DNA from: Streptomyces sp. CB02414
GTDB lineage: Bacteria; Actinomycetota; Actinomycetes; Streptomycetales; Streptomycetaceae
Assembly: GCF_001905385.1 (NCBI RefSeq)
Contig: NZ_LIPF01000002.1
Location: 558,001 to 622,000, forward strand
Direction of reading: 5' to 3'
DNA: 64,000 nucleotides
In this document: piece after piece, positions 29,201 to 38,236 of the stretch
Numbering within the stretch: position 1 is the first letter of the stretch
How the letters are laid out: each line of letters opens with the position of its first letter
Program-made: the position numbers and the translations under genes
The notes under the pieces: generated by a model
What the model saw: the letters and a program-made list of their open reading frames with translations, nothing else
Database searches by the model: none
What the model was told of the DNA's origin: nothing

Positions 29201-30814
29201 TCACGGCGCCCGAGGCGGCTCCCGAGCAAAGTCGACCGGCAGAAGATCGTACGGCACCGCGCCCTCGTCAGCCGGCTCCTCCCCCACACCCCCGCCCTCC
29301 CCACGCCGCCCCCGGAACGGCAACCGCGCCCACCCCCACCGACGCCCACCGGCATCGCCCGCCTCCGCTCCCGCCCTCGGCGCCTCCACCGCGCCCTCCG
29401 CCACGGCTCCCGCCGCAACTCCCCACCCCCGCCACCGCCACACCCGCGCCCCCCGCGCCACCACCGCCACCGGCACCGCCACCACCGCGATCCACCCCAG
29501 CGCCGCACCCCCGACCTGCCACCACACCGGCCCGAACCGGGCAAGCGCGGCACTGCCGAGCGGACCGCCCGCCAACGCGGCCAGCAGGGCGACCAGCACC
29601 GCGCACAGCACGGCGGCCAGGACGGCGGCGCCGACGGTTCGCCGCCACGACCACACCGCAGCGGCCTCATCGCCCGCCGACGCTGCCTCCCGGCCCACAC
29701 CCGCCGTGGCCGCCCTCGCCGTGAACCACCCCACCACCACCCCCGACACCAAGGGCACCGTCCCGGCCGCCCAGTGCAGCGGCGTGCCCGGCCCCTCGTC
29801 CGGCACCGCCGCCAGCAGCGGGAACGGCGGCAGCAGCGGTGCCGGCGCGGAGGAGAGCGGGCCCACGACATGACCGGCGCCGAGCACGAACCCCGGGCCG
29901 AGGGCGTACGCCGCCGCCCACACCGCCGCGTTCGGCACCAGGGTCAGACAGAGCAGCAGTACGGCGAACCGCCCCGACCACCCCTCGGTCAGCCGCAGGA
30001 ACGCCTCCTGCGCGGCGCCCCCGTGCCACACCAGCGACACGGCGAGCAACAGCGCCCCGCCCCCGACGAGCACCGCCGCACCGGCGCCCGCGGCGCGCGT
30101 GGCGGCGCCCAGGCGCGCGTCCGGCTCCACGATCAGCTCCCGCAGGCTCCGCGGCAGCACCCGCAGCACCCGGCCCACCGGGCCGCCCGGACGGCCGAAC
30201 GCCGTCCACACTCCCGCGCCCGCCGCACCCATGGTGACCAGCGGCAGACAGATCGCCGCCCACCACAAGGACGGCCGCAGGGCAGCGTCGGCCGAGTACA
30301 GCACGACGGGCGTGGCGACGGCGAGGTAGCCGAGCACGACCCCCGCCCAGGCGTTGCGCGCGGAGACGGGCGGTGGCCCGGCGTCCCGCAGGCGCCCGCC
30401 CGCGCCCAGGCGTACGGCCCCCGCCTTCGCGCCGGCTCCCACGGCCACCCCCACTCCGTCCCCGGGGTCGGTGGCGTCCCGGGCCGCGCGATGCAGCAGC
30501 CACACCGGCAACAGGAGCAGCAGCAACGGGGTGACGCCCACGGGCGCGGGAGTACCCGAGAGCGTGTCGGCACGGACCAGTTCGGCCCCGTGCGCGAGCA
30601 CCCACAGTGCCGCGGCGACGTGCAGCGTGCCGCCGGGGCCGTTGTCGGGGTAGGGCGAACTGATCCAAAGCACCGTCACGAGCACGGCGCACGACGCGAG
30701 TCCCAGCCCGGCCGCGACGGCGCCGCCGAGGAGGCCGTCGGACAGACCGGGCGACCGGTCGCGCCACCGGGTGCGCAGCAGGGACAGCGGGGCTGGACGA
30801 GCGGTCGTCTGCAT
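29201..30814 (-). CDS. DUF6350 / PerM-like polytopic membrane protein
   Basis: The 537-residue protein has roughly ten or more hydrophobic helices and a charged C-terminal tail. It resembles the actinobacterial DUF6350 family, which I associate with mycobacterial PerM, reported to support the divisome protein FtsB under stress. The start is the ATG at 30814 ([13 protein letters not shown]) or the GTG just before it, about 12 bases after GGGAG. A longer frame to 31153 overlaps the divergent gene and is rejected. Purine and succinyl-CoA genes sit around it, as in other Streptomyces. The family call is moderate, and a cell-division role is inferred from the family only. Confidence 0.7.
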   Translation of the reverse strand: MQTTARPAPLSLLRTRWRDRSPGLSDGLLGGAVAAGLGLASCAVLVTVLWISSPYPDNGPGGTLHVAAALWVLAHGAELVRADTLSGTPAPVGVTPLLLLLLPVWLLHRAARDATDPGDGVGVAVGAGAKAGAVRLGAGGRLRDAGPPPVSARNAWAGVVLGYLAVATPVVLYSADAALRPSLWWAAICLPLVTMGAAGAGVWTAFGRPGGPVGRVLRVLPRSLRELIVEPDARLGAATRAAGAGAAVLVGGGALLLAVSLVWHGGAAQEAFLRLTEGWSGRFAVLLLCLTLVPNAAVWAAAYALGPGFVLGAGHVVGPLSSAPAPLLPPFPLLAAVPDEGPGTPLHWAAGTVPLVSGVVVGWFTARAATAGVGREAASAGDEAAAVWSWRRTVGAAVLAAVLCAVLVALLAALAGGPLGSAALARFGPVWWQVGGAALGWIAVVAVPVAVVARGARVWRWRGWGVAAGAVAEGAVEAPRAGAEAGDAGGRRWGWARLPFRGRRGEGGGVGEEPADEGAVPYDLLPVDFAREPPRAP

Positions 30815-30879
30815 CACGCCGCCATGCTCCCAACGACACGCGCTTTCCCGGCGTAACAGGCGAAGCCCCGCTGTGTCGC

Positions 30880-30912
30880 TCAATATATGTTTATGTACTT
30901 TTTCGTACGAAG
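30880..30912. promoter_or_regulatory. AT-rich divergent promoter region with TTCGTACGAA palindrome
   Basis: An AT-rich run (CAATATATGTTTATGTAC) stands out against the GC-rich background between two divergent starts. It ends in the perfect palindrome TTCGTACGAA at 30902-30911, 11 bases before the GTG at 30922. Confidence 0.4.
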
Positions 30913-30921
30913 GGGCGTCCT

Positions 30922-32187
30922 GTGACACGGAGCCCCGCAACCCCGCTCCCTCCCCCCAAGGCACGCCGACGCCTGCGCGAGTCCGCCGCGCTGACGCAGG
31001 CTCAGCTCGCGGCGCGAGTCGGGGTCGCCCGCGAGACGGTCCGTGCGTGGGAGTCCGGCCGCACCACTCCGCGCGGCCGCAAACGGGAGGCGTACGCGCA
31101 GCTGCTGAGCACCCTGGCCGAGGAGGCGGCGGCACGGCGGGCCAAACCGACACTCACGCCGGAGCCGGAGCCGGAGCCGAGGCCGGAGCCCGAAACGGAA
31201 CAGTCACCGGTGCCCGTCGTCGTGGCCGTGGGAGCCGGGGCCCCGAGCCCCGCCGAGGAGGCCGTCGACAGTCTCGTACTCCCCGCGAAGCCGCTGGAAG
31301 AGCGAGGTCCGGAGGAGCAGCCGGACCGCAGCACGGAAACGGAACCCCACTCGGAGCCGGTGCCCGGGGCAGCGCTCCCCGGCCGGGACGGCCTGACCCC
31401 CGCTCAGGCCTTCGACGCCCTGTACCAGTTCGGTGCCCCGTCCCTGGTGCGACAGGCCTACCTGCTGACCGGCCGGCGCGAACTGGCGCGCGAGTCGGTG
31501 GAGCGGGCCTTCCAGGTCGCCTGGGAGCACTGGCCCGAGGTGGCCCGCGACCGCGACCCGATGGGCTGGGTGCGGGCGGCGGCGTACGAGTACGCGCTCT
31601 CGCCCTGGCAGCGGTTCCGGCTGCGCCACCGGCACCCGGAGCCGCCCCCCGCCGATCCCGGCGACCGCACTCTGCTGAACACCCTGCTCAGACTCCCCCC
31701 GCCACACCGCCGCACGCTCCTGCTGTACGACGGCGTGGGCCTGGGCCTGCCCGAGACCGCGGCGGAGACGGAGGCGAGCACCCCGGCGGCGGCCAACCGG
31801 CTGATGCGCGCCCGCGAGGCCCTCGCCGGCCGGCTGCCCGAGCTGGCCGATCCGCAGGTGCTGCACCGGCGGCTGGCCGAGCTGGCGTCGGCCGAGCGGC
31901 TGCGGGCGGCCGAACCGACGGCGGTGCGCACGGGCAGTGAACGCCGGGCGCGTTTCCTGACCCGGGCCGCGATCGCCTTCACGGTCGCCCTCATCGGGAC
32001 CACGGCCCTGACCCTGCGTACCGCGCCCACGCACTACGAACCGCCCGTCTCCCCCGGGGAGACGGTGCGCGGGGTGCCGCCCAGGGTCGCGCCGGGACCG
32101 TTGTCCGACGAGCAGCTGGAGCTGCGGCAGAAGCTGCGGGACCAGTTGCAGGACGGCCCGGAACGGCTGACGCCCCGGATCGGATGA
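30922..32187 (+). CDS. XRE helix-turn-helix / sigma-factor-like / membrane-anchor fusion protein
   Basis: A 421-residue protein starting with GTG at 30922 (AAGGGGCG upstream). Residues about 13-65 are an XRE HTH ([20 protein letters not shown]). A Pro/Glu-rich linker follows. Residues about 155-310 look like sigma-70 regions 2 and 4 ([58 protein letters not shown]). One transmembrane segment ([17 protein letters not shown]) lies near residue 355, with a short outer tail. A sigma-like protein tethered to the membrane with its own HTH is unusual. It may be a one-component membrane regulator rather than a true sigma factor. It is divergent from the PerM-like gene. Confidence 0.75.
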   Translation: MTRSPATPLPPPKARRRLRESAALTQAQLAARVGVARETVRAWESGRTTPRGRKREAYAQLLSTLAEEAAARRAKPTLTPEPEPEPRPEPETEQSPVPVVVAVGAGAPSPAEEAVDSLVLPAKPLEERGPEEQPDRSTETEPHSEPVPGAALPGRDGLTPAQAFDALYQFGAPSLVRQAYLLTGRRELARESVERAFQVAWEHWPEVARDRDPMGWVRAAAYEYALSPWQRFRLRHRHPEPPPADPGDRTLLNTLLRLPPPHRRTLLLYDGVGLGLPETAAETEASTPAAANRLMRAREALAGRLPELADPQVLHRRLAELASAERLRAAEPTAVRTGSERRARFLTRAAIAFTVALIGTTALTLRTAPTHYEPPVSPGETVRGVPPRVAPGPLSDEQLELRQKLRDQLQDGPERLTPRIG

Positions 32188-32193
32188 CGTACG

Positions 32194-32233
32194 CCGAGTG
32201 GGCCCGCCCTCTGACGAGGACGGGCCCACTCGG
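32194..32233. terminator. Bidirectional terminator between the HTH-sigma-like gene and sucD
   Basis: CCGAGTGGGCCCG (32194-32206) pairs with CGGGCCCACTCGG (32221-32233), extended inside by CCTC/GAGG. Convergent genes end on either side. Confidence 0.9.
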
Positions 32234-32267
32234 TGTGGTGCGCTGTGCGCCGTGGCGCGGAAGGTGC

Positions 32268-33152
32268 TCAGCCGGCCAGGATCTCCCGGGCGAGCTTCGC
32301 CGTCTCGGTCGGCGTCTTGCCGACCTTGACGCCGGCGGCCTCGAGGGCCTCCTTCTTCGCCTGGGCGGTGCCGGACGAACCGGAGACGATGGCGCCGGCG
32401 TGGCCCATGGTCTTGCCCTCGGGCGCGGTGAAGCCGGCGACGTAGCCGACGACCGGCTTGGTCACGTTGGCCTTGATGAAGTCGGCCGCACGCTCCTCGG
32501 CGTCGCCGCCGATCTCGCCGATCATGACGATCAGGTCGGTCTCGGGGTCGGCCTCGAACGCGGCGAGCGCGTCGATGTGCGTGGTGCCGATGATCGGGTC
32601 GCCACCGATGCCGACGGCGGTCGAGAAGCCGATGTCACGCAGCTCGTACATCATCTGGTACGTCAGCGTGCCGGACTTCGAGACCAGGCCGATGCGGCCC
32701 GGCTTGGTGATGTCGCCCGGGATGATGCCGACGTTGGACTGGCCCGGGGTGATGATGCCGGGGCAGTTCGGGCCGATGATGCGGGTCTTGTTGCCCTTCT
32801 TGCCCGCGTACGCCCAGAAGGCGGCCGAGTCGTGCACGGCGATGCCCTCGGTGATCACGACGGCCAGCGGGATCTCGGCGTCGATGGCCTCGACGACGGC
32901 GTCCTTGGTGAACTTCTCCGGCACGAAGATGACGGAGACGTTGGCGCCGGTCTTCTCGATGGCCTCCTTGACGGTGCCGAAGACCGGTACCTCGTTGCCG
33001 TCGAAGTCCACGGACTGACCCGCCTTGCGCGGGTTCACGCCGCCCACGACGTTGGTGCCGTCGCCGAGCATGAGCTTGGTGTGCTTCATGCCGGTGGCGC
33101 CGGTCATGCCCTGGACGATGACCTTGCTGTCCTTGTTGAGCCAGATAGCCAT
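32268..33152 (-). CDS. sucD: Succinyl-CoA synthetase alpha subunit
   Basis: The 294-residue CoA-binding subunit is phosphorylated during the succinyl-CoA to succinate step. It has the Rossmann start [33 protein letters not shown], and the phospho-histidine site in [13 protein letters not shown]. Start ATG 33152 ([13 protein letters not shown]) is standard. It lies 28 bp after sucC and is co-transcribed with it, and it ends at a shared bidirectional terminator. The TCA genes sucC, sucD and mdh are within 20 kb but in separate transcription units. Confidence 0.98.
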   Translation of the reverse strand: MAIWLNKDSKVIVQGMTGATGMKHTKLMLGDGTNVVGGVNPRKAGQSVDFDGNEVPVFGTVKEAIEKTGANVSVIFVPEKFTKDAVVEAIDAEIPLAVVITEGIAVHDSAAFWAYAGKKGNKTRIIGPNCPGIITPGQSNVGIIPGDITKPGRIGLVSKSGTLTYQMMYELRDIGFSTAVGIGGDPIIGTTHIDALAAFEADPETDLIVMIGEIGGDAEERAADFIKANVTKPVVGYVAGFTAPEGKTMGHAGAIVSGSSGTAQAKKEALEAAGVKVGKTPTETAKLAREILAG

Positions 33153-33180
33153 GGTGTGTTGGTGTCCTCGTCCTGAGTGC

Positions 33181-34362
33181 TTACTTGGCGGCGTGGGCCA
33201 GCTCGGCGGCCTTGTCGGCCGCGCCGTCCATGGTGTCGACGCGCTGGACCAGCGGGTGGTTGGCGTCGGTGAGGATCTTGCGGCCCAGCTCGGCGTTGTT
33301 GCCGTCGAGGCGGACGACGAGCGGCTTCTCGACCTTCTCGCCGCGGTCCTCGAGGAGCTTCAGCGCCTGGACGATGCCGTTGGCGACCTCGTCGCAGGCG
33401 GTGATGCCGCCGAAGACGTTGACGAACACGGAGCGGACGTCCGGGTCGCCGAGGATGATCTCCAGGCCGTTCGCCATCACCTGGGCGGAGGCGCCGCCAC
33501 CGATGTCCAGGAAGTTGGCGGGCTTGACGTCGCCGTGCTTCTCACCGGCGTACGCGACGACGTCCAGGGTGCTCATGACGAGACCCGCGCCGTTGCCGAT
33601 GATGCCGACCTCGCCGTCGAGCTTGACGTAGTTGAGGTTCTTCTCCTTGGCAGCCGCCTCGAGCGGGTTGGCGGCGGCCTTGTCGTGGAGCTCCTCGAAG
33701 TCCGGGTGGCGGAACTCGGCGTTGTCGTCAAGCGACACCTTGCCGTCGAGGGCGATGACGTCGCCGGAGACGACCTTGGCCAGCGGGTTGACCTCGACCA
33801 GGAGGGCGTCCTCCTTGATGAAGGTGTCCCACAGCTTGACCAGGATGTCGGCGACCTTGTCGGCGACCTCGGCCGGGAACTTCGCGGCCTCGACGATCTC
33901 GCGCGCCTTCGCGGGCGTCACGCCGTCGATCGCGTCGATCGGCGTCTTGGCGACGGCCTCCGGACGGGTGGCCGCCACCTCCTCGATCTCCACGCCGCCC
34001 TCGACGGAGGCGATGGAGAGGAAGGTGCGGTTGGCACGGTCGAGGAGGAAGGAGACGTAGTACTCCTCGACGATCTCGGGGGCGGTCTCGGCGATCATCA
34101 CCTTGTGGACCGTGTGGCCCTTGATGTCCATGCCGAGGATGTCCGTCGCGCGGGCGACGGCCTCGTCCGCCGAGGCGGCCAGCTTCACGCCACCGGCCTT
34201 GCCGCGGCCACCGACCTTCACCTGAGCCTTGACGACGGACTTGCCGCCCAGACCCTCGGTGATCGCGCGCGCCGCCTCAGGCGTGTCGATGACTTCACCG
34301 GCCAGCACCGGTACATCGTGCTTGGCGAAGAGGTCCCTCGCCTGGTACTCGAACAGGTCCAC
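33181..34362 (-). CDS. sucC: Succinyl-CoA synthetase beta subunit
   Basis: The 393-residue nucleotide-binding subunit has an N-terminal ATP-grasp fold ([39 protein letters not shown]) and a C-terminal ligase domain with [20 protein letters not shown] and [16 protein letters not shown]. It partners with SucD. The ATG at 34362 fits family starts exactly, and the TAA stop is 28 bp before sucD. The region upstream is long (470 bp to the next gene) and must contain the promoter. Confidence 0.98.
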   Translation of the reverse strand: MDLFEYQARDLFAKHDVPVLAGEVIDTPEAARAITEGLGGKSVVKAQVKVGGRGKAGGVKLAASADEAVARATDILGMDIKGHTVHKVMIAETAPEIVEEYYVSFLLDRANRTFLSIASVEGGVEIEEVAATRPEAVAKTPIDAIDGVTPAKAREIVEAAKFPAEVADKVADILVKLWDTFIKEDALLVEVNPLAKVVSGDVIALDGKVSLDDNAEFRHPDFEELHDKAAANPLEAAAKEKNLNYVKLDGEVGIIGNGAGLVMSTLDVVAYAGEKHGDVKPANFLDIGGGASAQVMANGLEIILGDPDVRSVFVNVFGGITACDEVANGIVQALKLLEDRGEKVEKPLVVRLDGNNAELGRKILTDANHPLVQRVDTMDGAADKAAELAHAAK

Positions 34363-34617
34363 GCGCTTCCGTCCCTATCAGTGATCTCGCGGTTCGTTGG
34401 ATGCGTGGGCGTGCCGCGAAGGGCAACGTGACGTCCGCTGTGAGTCACAAGGGAGGCGCACACGGTGTCCGAGCGCGCGGCATGTCCGTCTCGCAGGTTA
34501 TCGCCGCTTGCGGGGGGTCTCTAAATCGTGGGTCACACCTGAGCGGTGATGCCTGTCACATGATGCCGCGCTCACTGGCACGGGGTGCCTGGTGTGAGGG
34601 GCGGAAAACGCAGGGAA
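34363..34617. other. Promoter and leader region of sucCD
   Basis: About 250 bp upstream of sucC without a coding frame that I would support. It includes a relatively AT-rich stretch (TCTCTAAATCGTGGGTCACA at about 34519) and the short motif TGTCACATGATG. No riboswitch motif is recognised. Confidence 0.45.
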
Positions 34618-34653
34618 GGGCCTCACCGGGTTGGGGTTGACCCGGTGAGGCCC
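34618..34653 (-). terminator. Hairpin downstream of the secreted-protein gene
   Basis: GGGCCTCACCGGGT (34618-34631) pairs with ACCCGGTGAGGCCC (34640-34653). It is the second of two stems beyond the minus-strand gene ending at 34835. Confidence 0.8.
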
Positions 34654-34702
34654 GTGGAACGCCCCGGAGGGCCGCGGGAGTGCGGCCGTCCGGGGTGCGG
34701 GC

Positions 34703-34732
34703 GGCCGGTCCCCACCCCAATGGGGACCGGCC
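34703..34732 (-). terminator. Second hairpin downstream of the secreted-protein gene
   Basis: GGCCGGTCCCCA (34703-34714) pairs with TGGGGACCGGCC (34721-34732) around a six-base loop. Together with the stem at 34618 it forms a tandem terminator. Confidence 0.8.
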
Positions 34733-34834
34733 GGCCCGGTCCGCGGAGCTACGGCCGGACGGGGGCCGACGGCTTTCGGCCGGACCGTCCGGGCCGCGCG
34801 CTCCGCGAAGCCGGCCTGATGGCGGAGGCGGTCG

Positions 34835-35779
34835 TCAGGCCCCGTAGGGGTTGCCGAGCGCGCCGTAGGCGCCGTCCCGGAGGTCCTGGGCGTAGCCCGG
34901 GGTGACCGACTCGGCGACGTTCTGCGCGCCGGTGACGGCGTTGCCCGCCAGCGGGGTGCCCTGGACGGTGCCAGTCAGGTCCTGCGCGAAGGGGACGGCC
35001 TGCCCTGTGACGTCGTACGCGAAGGGGGCCGCCTCCCCGGCGACGCCGTACGCCAGCGTCGTGGCGCTCTCGCCGACGCCCCCGACGACCGGCCGCACCG
35101 TGTCGGCCACGGTGTCGACGACCGGGCGCACAGCGCCCTCGACACCCCCGGCGAACGCCCCGGCGTGCCCGGTCACGCCCTGGGCCAGGGGCGGCACGGT
35201 CCCGGCGACACCGTCCGCGAACGGGCGTACGTCGCCCACGACCCCGTCGGCCAGGACGCCGGCGTCCCGGACGGCCTGCCCGGCGACGGGCACGGCACCG
35301 TCCACGGCGGTGTTCGCGACCGGCGGCAGAACGGCGTCCCCGGTGTCGCCGGTGACCTCACCGGCCAGCCCGGCGGCGTACGGCCGCACGTCGCCGACGA
35401 TCCCCTCGGCGACCGGCACGGCACCGCTCACCGCCTGCTCCGCGACCGGCGGGGTGACCGTGCCGGCCGTCTCCTGGGCGGCGGCCTGTGCCTGGTCGAG
35501 TTCCGGGGCGAAGGCGGAGAGGGGGCCGAAGAGGTAGTCGATGTCGGCGGTGGCCGCGTCCGCGTCCGCGTCCGGCACGGGGGTCTCGACGGAGGTCGTC
35601 ACGGAGGCGGTGTCGGGGGCCGGGACGGGGGCCGGGACGGTGTCCGACGCGGAGGGGGCGTCGGGGACGGACACGGAGGCGGCGGGCAGTTCATCGGCAC
35701 TGGCCACGGCGGAGCCCAGTGCCCAGGCGCCGGTGACGCCGGCGGTGATGACGATGGAACGGCGGATGTTCTTGTTCAT
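34835..35779 (-). CDS. Secreted repeat-rich protein of unknown function
   Basis: The 314-residue protein has a signal peptide (MNKNIRRSIVITAGVTGAWA, cleavage after about residue 29, AVASA). The mature part is acidic and rich in Ala, Val, Gly, Pro and Asp. Irregular repeats of about 18-25 residues follow GxVxDVRPxADGVAGxV and PVxDTVADTVRPV. No cysteine or catalytic motif is seen, and there is no sortase signal. It is followed upstream by a similar protein (35950-36891) with the same VADxVRPVVD wording, so the two form a pair. ATG 35779 is chosen over 35818 because the signal peptide begins there. A cell-surface structural or spacer role is a guess. Confidence 0.75.
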   Translation of the reverse strand: MNKNIRRSIVITAGVTGAWALGSAVASADELPAASVSVPDAPSASDTVPAPVPAPDTASVTTSVETPVPDADADAATADIDYLFGPLSAFAPELDQAQAAAQETAGTVTPPVAEQAVSGAVPVAEGIVGDVRPYAAGLAGEVTGDTGDAVLPPVANTAVDGAVPVAGQAVRDAGVLADGVVGDVRPFADGVAGTVPPLAQGVTGHAGAFAGGVEGAVRPVVDTVADTVRPVVGGVGESATTLAYGVAGEAAPFAYDVTGQAVPFAQDLTGTVQGTPLAGNAVTGAQNVAESVTPGYAQDLRDGAYGALGNPYGA

Positions 35780-35949
35780 GGGTGTGTCAGGTCCTTCGAA
35801 GAGCTGAGCTTGGGACATTCCGAATCCCGGATGCCTGGCCGGCGTCGCGCCACTGGGGTCGGCCCCTGAGGGCGGACCAGGGCGAGCGGCTCGGGGCAGC
35901 GGCCGGCGGCGTCCGGGCGGCGGGTCTGCGGCGGGGAAAGGTCCCGCCG

Positions 35950-36891
35950 CTAGGCGGGAGAGACCGGAATGTCCCGGTACCGGTCCCGTGTCTCGGCAGC
36001 GTCGGCGCGCACGAGGGCGCCGGGCACGAGTCGGAACGGGATCCGGGGATGCGGGGTGACCGCGTGCGCGTCACCGTGGCGGGGTGTGCCGTGGTCGGCA
36101 CCGGCACCTGCGCCCAGCGCGCCGTCCGGATCACCGGTGGGCGACTGGCTGGCGGGGGCGGGGCTCGGGGTGGTCGCGGGCGACTCCGACACGGCGCGGT
36201 CGGTGGCGTCGTGCGCCGCGGGCCAGGCGGCGGACGTGGCGGGCCGCGGGCCGAAGGCAGCGGCCATCCGGCCCGCGGCCTCTTCGGTGGACCGGGCGTC
36301 GGAGACGGCTGCCGAGGCCGCGGAGGCTGCGGAGGCTGCGGATTCATCCTCGGCGCCGACCGCGTCGGAGGCGGCCGGTTCCGTGATCGACGGCAGGGTC
36401 TGCGGGAGGGGGTCGGCGGGCACCACCCGACCGGGGAGGCCGGTCAGATCGGGGAGGTCACCCAGGCCGGGCGGGGCGGTCAGGTTCTCCAGCGGGGCGG
36501 TCAGGCTCTCCAACGGAGGAACCTCCGCCTGCGCGGCCGATCCGAGCCCGTCCGCCACCGTCTCCACCACGTCGACGACCGGCCGCACGACCCGGTCCGC
36601 CACGGGCCGGTCCGCCACGGGCCGGTCCGCCACGGGCTGGACGACATCCTCGGTCACGTGTCGAAGCCCGAGGTCGGGTACGTCCACCCGGTGCTGCTGG
36701 GACACGTCGACGACCCGACCGGTGACGCCCCTCGGCGACGGAACGCCCTCTGCGGCCTGTGCCCGCTCTCCGCAGAGCACCCCCAGCACGAACAACCCGC
36801 CCACCAGCAGCGTCACGCGCAACGCACGCCGCCCGGCCGCCGTGCGCATCACGCGCCAAGCGGCCTCGGGCAGAACTGCTGACCAGATCAA
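35950..36891 (-). CDS. Secreted low-complexity protein, partner of the 34835 gene
   Basis: The 313-residue frame starts with TTG at 36891 behind GGAGGAA; an in-frame ATG at 36849 (MRTAAGRRALRV) would give a tighter signal peptide. The hydrophobic core VTLLVGGLFVLGVLCG ends near AQAAEG. The mature protein is rich in Val, Pro, Ala and Asp with repeats such as PVADR three times (encoded by an exact 15-bp tandem repeat), VVRPVVDVVETVADG and SAASAASAASAA. A more polar tail ends in RDIPVSPA. No known domain is recognised. Its wording resembles the neighbouring secreted protein, suggesting common origin. Confidence 0.65.
   Translation of the reverse strand: MIWSAVLPEAAWRVMRTAAGRRALRVTLLVGGLFVLGVLCGERAQAAEGVPSPRGVTGRVVDVSQQHRVDVPDLGLRHVTEDVVQPVADRPVADRPVADRVVRPVVDVVETVADGLGSAAQAEVPPLESLTAPLENLTAPPGLGDLPDLTGLPGRVVPADPLPQTLPSITEPAASDAVGAEDESAASAASAASAAVSDARSTEEAAGRMAAAFGPRPATSAAWPAAHDATDRAVSESPATTPSPAPASQSPTGDPDGALGAGAGADHGTPRHGDAHAVTPHPRIPFRLVPGALVRADAAETRDRYRDIPVSPA
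36594..36638 (-). repeat. Three exact 15-bp tandem repeats inside the secreted-protein gene
   Basis: GGTCCGCCACGGGCC is repeated three times (the last copy ends in T). The minus strand encodes PVADR three times. Copy number may vary between strains by slippage. Confidence 0.85.
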
Positions 36892-37066
36892 GAGGGGGAG
36901 ATTCCTCCCGTGCGGCGGAACGGTTCACGCGTCGTATGCACACGACCTGTCGATACGACGCGCGATCCTCGCACGTGCCTCCGTAGGTCACGCAAGCCTG
37001 GCCGCACCGATGACCAGTCATGTCCGTTTTTACGGGCGGAATCGGGCCACGCGGGTCGACAAATCG

Positions 37067-38236
37067 TCACCCGGCATCCGGTATCGGCAGCGCCCGCTTC
37101 TCGATGGCCGCGGCCATCACCTCCGGGAAGAGGTCGGGCGTGCAGGCGAAGGCCGGTGCGCCCAGCTCGGCGAGTGCCGCCGCGTGCTCCCGGTCGTACG
37201 CGGGTGCCCCCTCGTCCGACAGCGCCAGCAGCGTCACGAACTGCACGCCGGCCGCCTTCATCGCCGCGACCCGCTTGAGCATCTCGTTCCGTATGCCTCC
37301 CTCGTACAGGTCGCTGATCAGCACGACCACCGTCTCGGCGGGCCGGGTGATCTGCGACTGGCAGTAGGCCAGCGCGCGGTTGATGTCCGTGCCGCCGCCG
37401 AGCTGGGTGCCGAACAGCACGTCGACCGGGTCGTCGAGCTGTTCGGTGAGGTCGGCCACCGCGGTGTCGAAGACCACGAGCCGCGTGCCGATCGACCGCA
37501 TGGACGCGAGCACCGCCCCGAACACGGAGGCGTACACGACGGACGCCGCCATCGATCCCGACTGGTCGACGCAGAGGATGACCTCCTTCTTCACGGAGCG
37601 GGACGCGCGGCCGTAGCCGACGAGCCGCTCCGGCACGACCGTCCGGTACTCGGGGAGGTAATGCTTGAGATTGGCCGCGATCGTGCGGTTCCAGTCGATG
37701 TCGTGGTGGCGGGGCCGGCTGACGCGCGCACCGCGGTCGAGGGCTCCGGTGAGGGCGGTCCGGGTACGGCCGGCGAGCCGCTTCTCCAGGTCCTCGACGA
37801 CCTTGCGGACGACGGCACGTGCCGTCTCCTTCGTCGTCTCCGGCATCGCCTTGTTGAGGGACAGCAGGGTGCCGACGAGGTGCACGTCCGCCTGCACGGC
37901 CTCGAGCATCTCCGGTTCCAGCAGGAGTGTGGCGAGGCCGAGCCGGTCGACGGCGTCCCGCTGCATGACCTGGACGACGGAGGAAGGGAAGTAGGTCCGT
38001 ATGTCCCCGAGCCAGCGTGCCACGGCCGGCGCGGAGGCCCCCAGCCCCCCGGAGCGGTCCCGCCCCGTCCGTGGCTCCGCCCCCTTCCCGTAGAGCGCGG
38101 TGAGTGCCCCGTCCATCGCGGCGTCCGGTCCGGAGAGCGGGTGGCCGGTGCCGTCGGCCTGGTCACCACCGAGCACGAGCCGCCACCGCCGCAGCCGCTC
38201 CTGTGCCGCCTCGGCGTCCACCGGATCGGTCGTCAT
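37067..38236 (-). CDS. VWA-domain protein of a MoxR/VWA/SWIM cluster (YehP-like)
   Basis: The 389-residue protein has a helical N-terminal half (residues 1-210) and a von Willebrand A domain with an intact MIDAS: DQSGS at 224-228, GGTDINRAL near 282, and ISDLYEGG near 308. VWA partners of MoxR ATPases bind metal-dependent ligands and act as adaptors or substrates in chaperone-like remodelling; magnesium and cobalt chelatases work this way. It is the last gene of MoxR-DUF5682-VWA; its ATG overlaps the DUF5682 stop (ATGA). The set resembles E. coli yehL-yehM-yehP. The biochemical target is unknown. Confidence 0.88.
   Translation of the reverse strand: MTTDPVDAEAAQERLRRWRLVLGGDQADGTGHPLSGPDAAMDGALTALYGKGAEPRTGRDRSGGLGASAPAVARWLGDIRTYFPSSVVQVMQRDAVDRLGLATLLLEPEMLEAVQADVHLVGTLLSLNKAMPETTKETARAVVRKVVEDLEKRLAGRTRTALTGALDRGARVSRPRHHDIDWNRTIAANLKHYLPEYRTVVPERLVGYGRASRSVKKEVILCVDQSGSMAASVVYASVFGAVLASMRSIGTRLVVFDTAVADLTEQLDDPVDVLFGTQLGGGTDINRALAYCQSQITRPAETVVVLISDLYEGGIRNEMLKRVAAMKAAGVQFVTLLALSDEGAPAYDREHAAALAELGAPAFACTPDLFPEVMAAAIEKRALPIPDAG

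Noticed and set aside
30815..31153. N-terminal extension of the PerM-like protein
   Set aside because: It would run through the divergent promoter and into the XRE-sigma-like gene; the added residues are not hydrophobic or conserved-looking.
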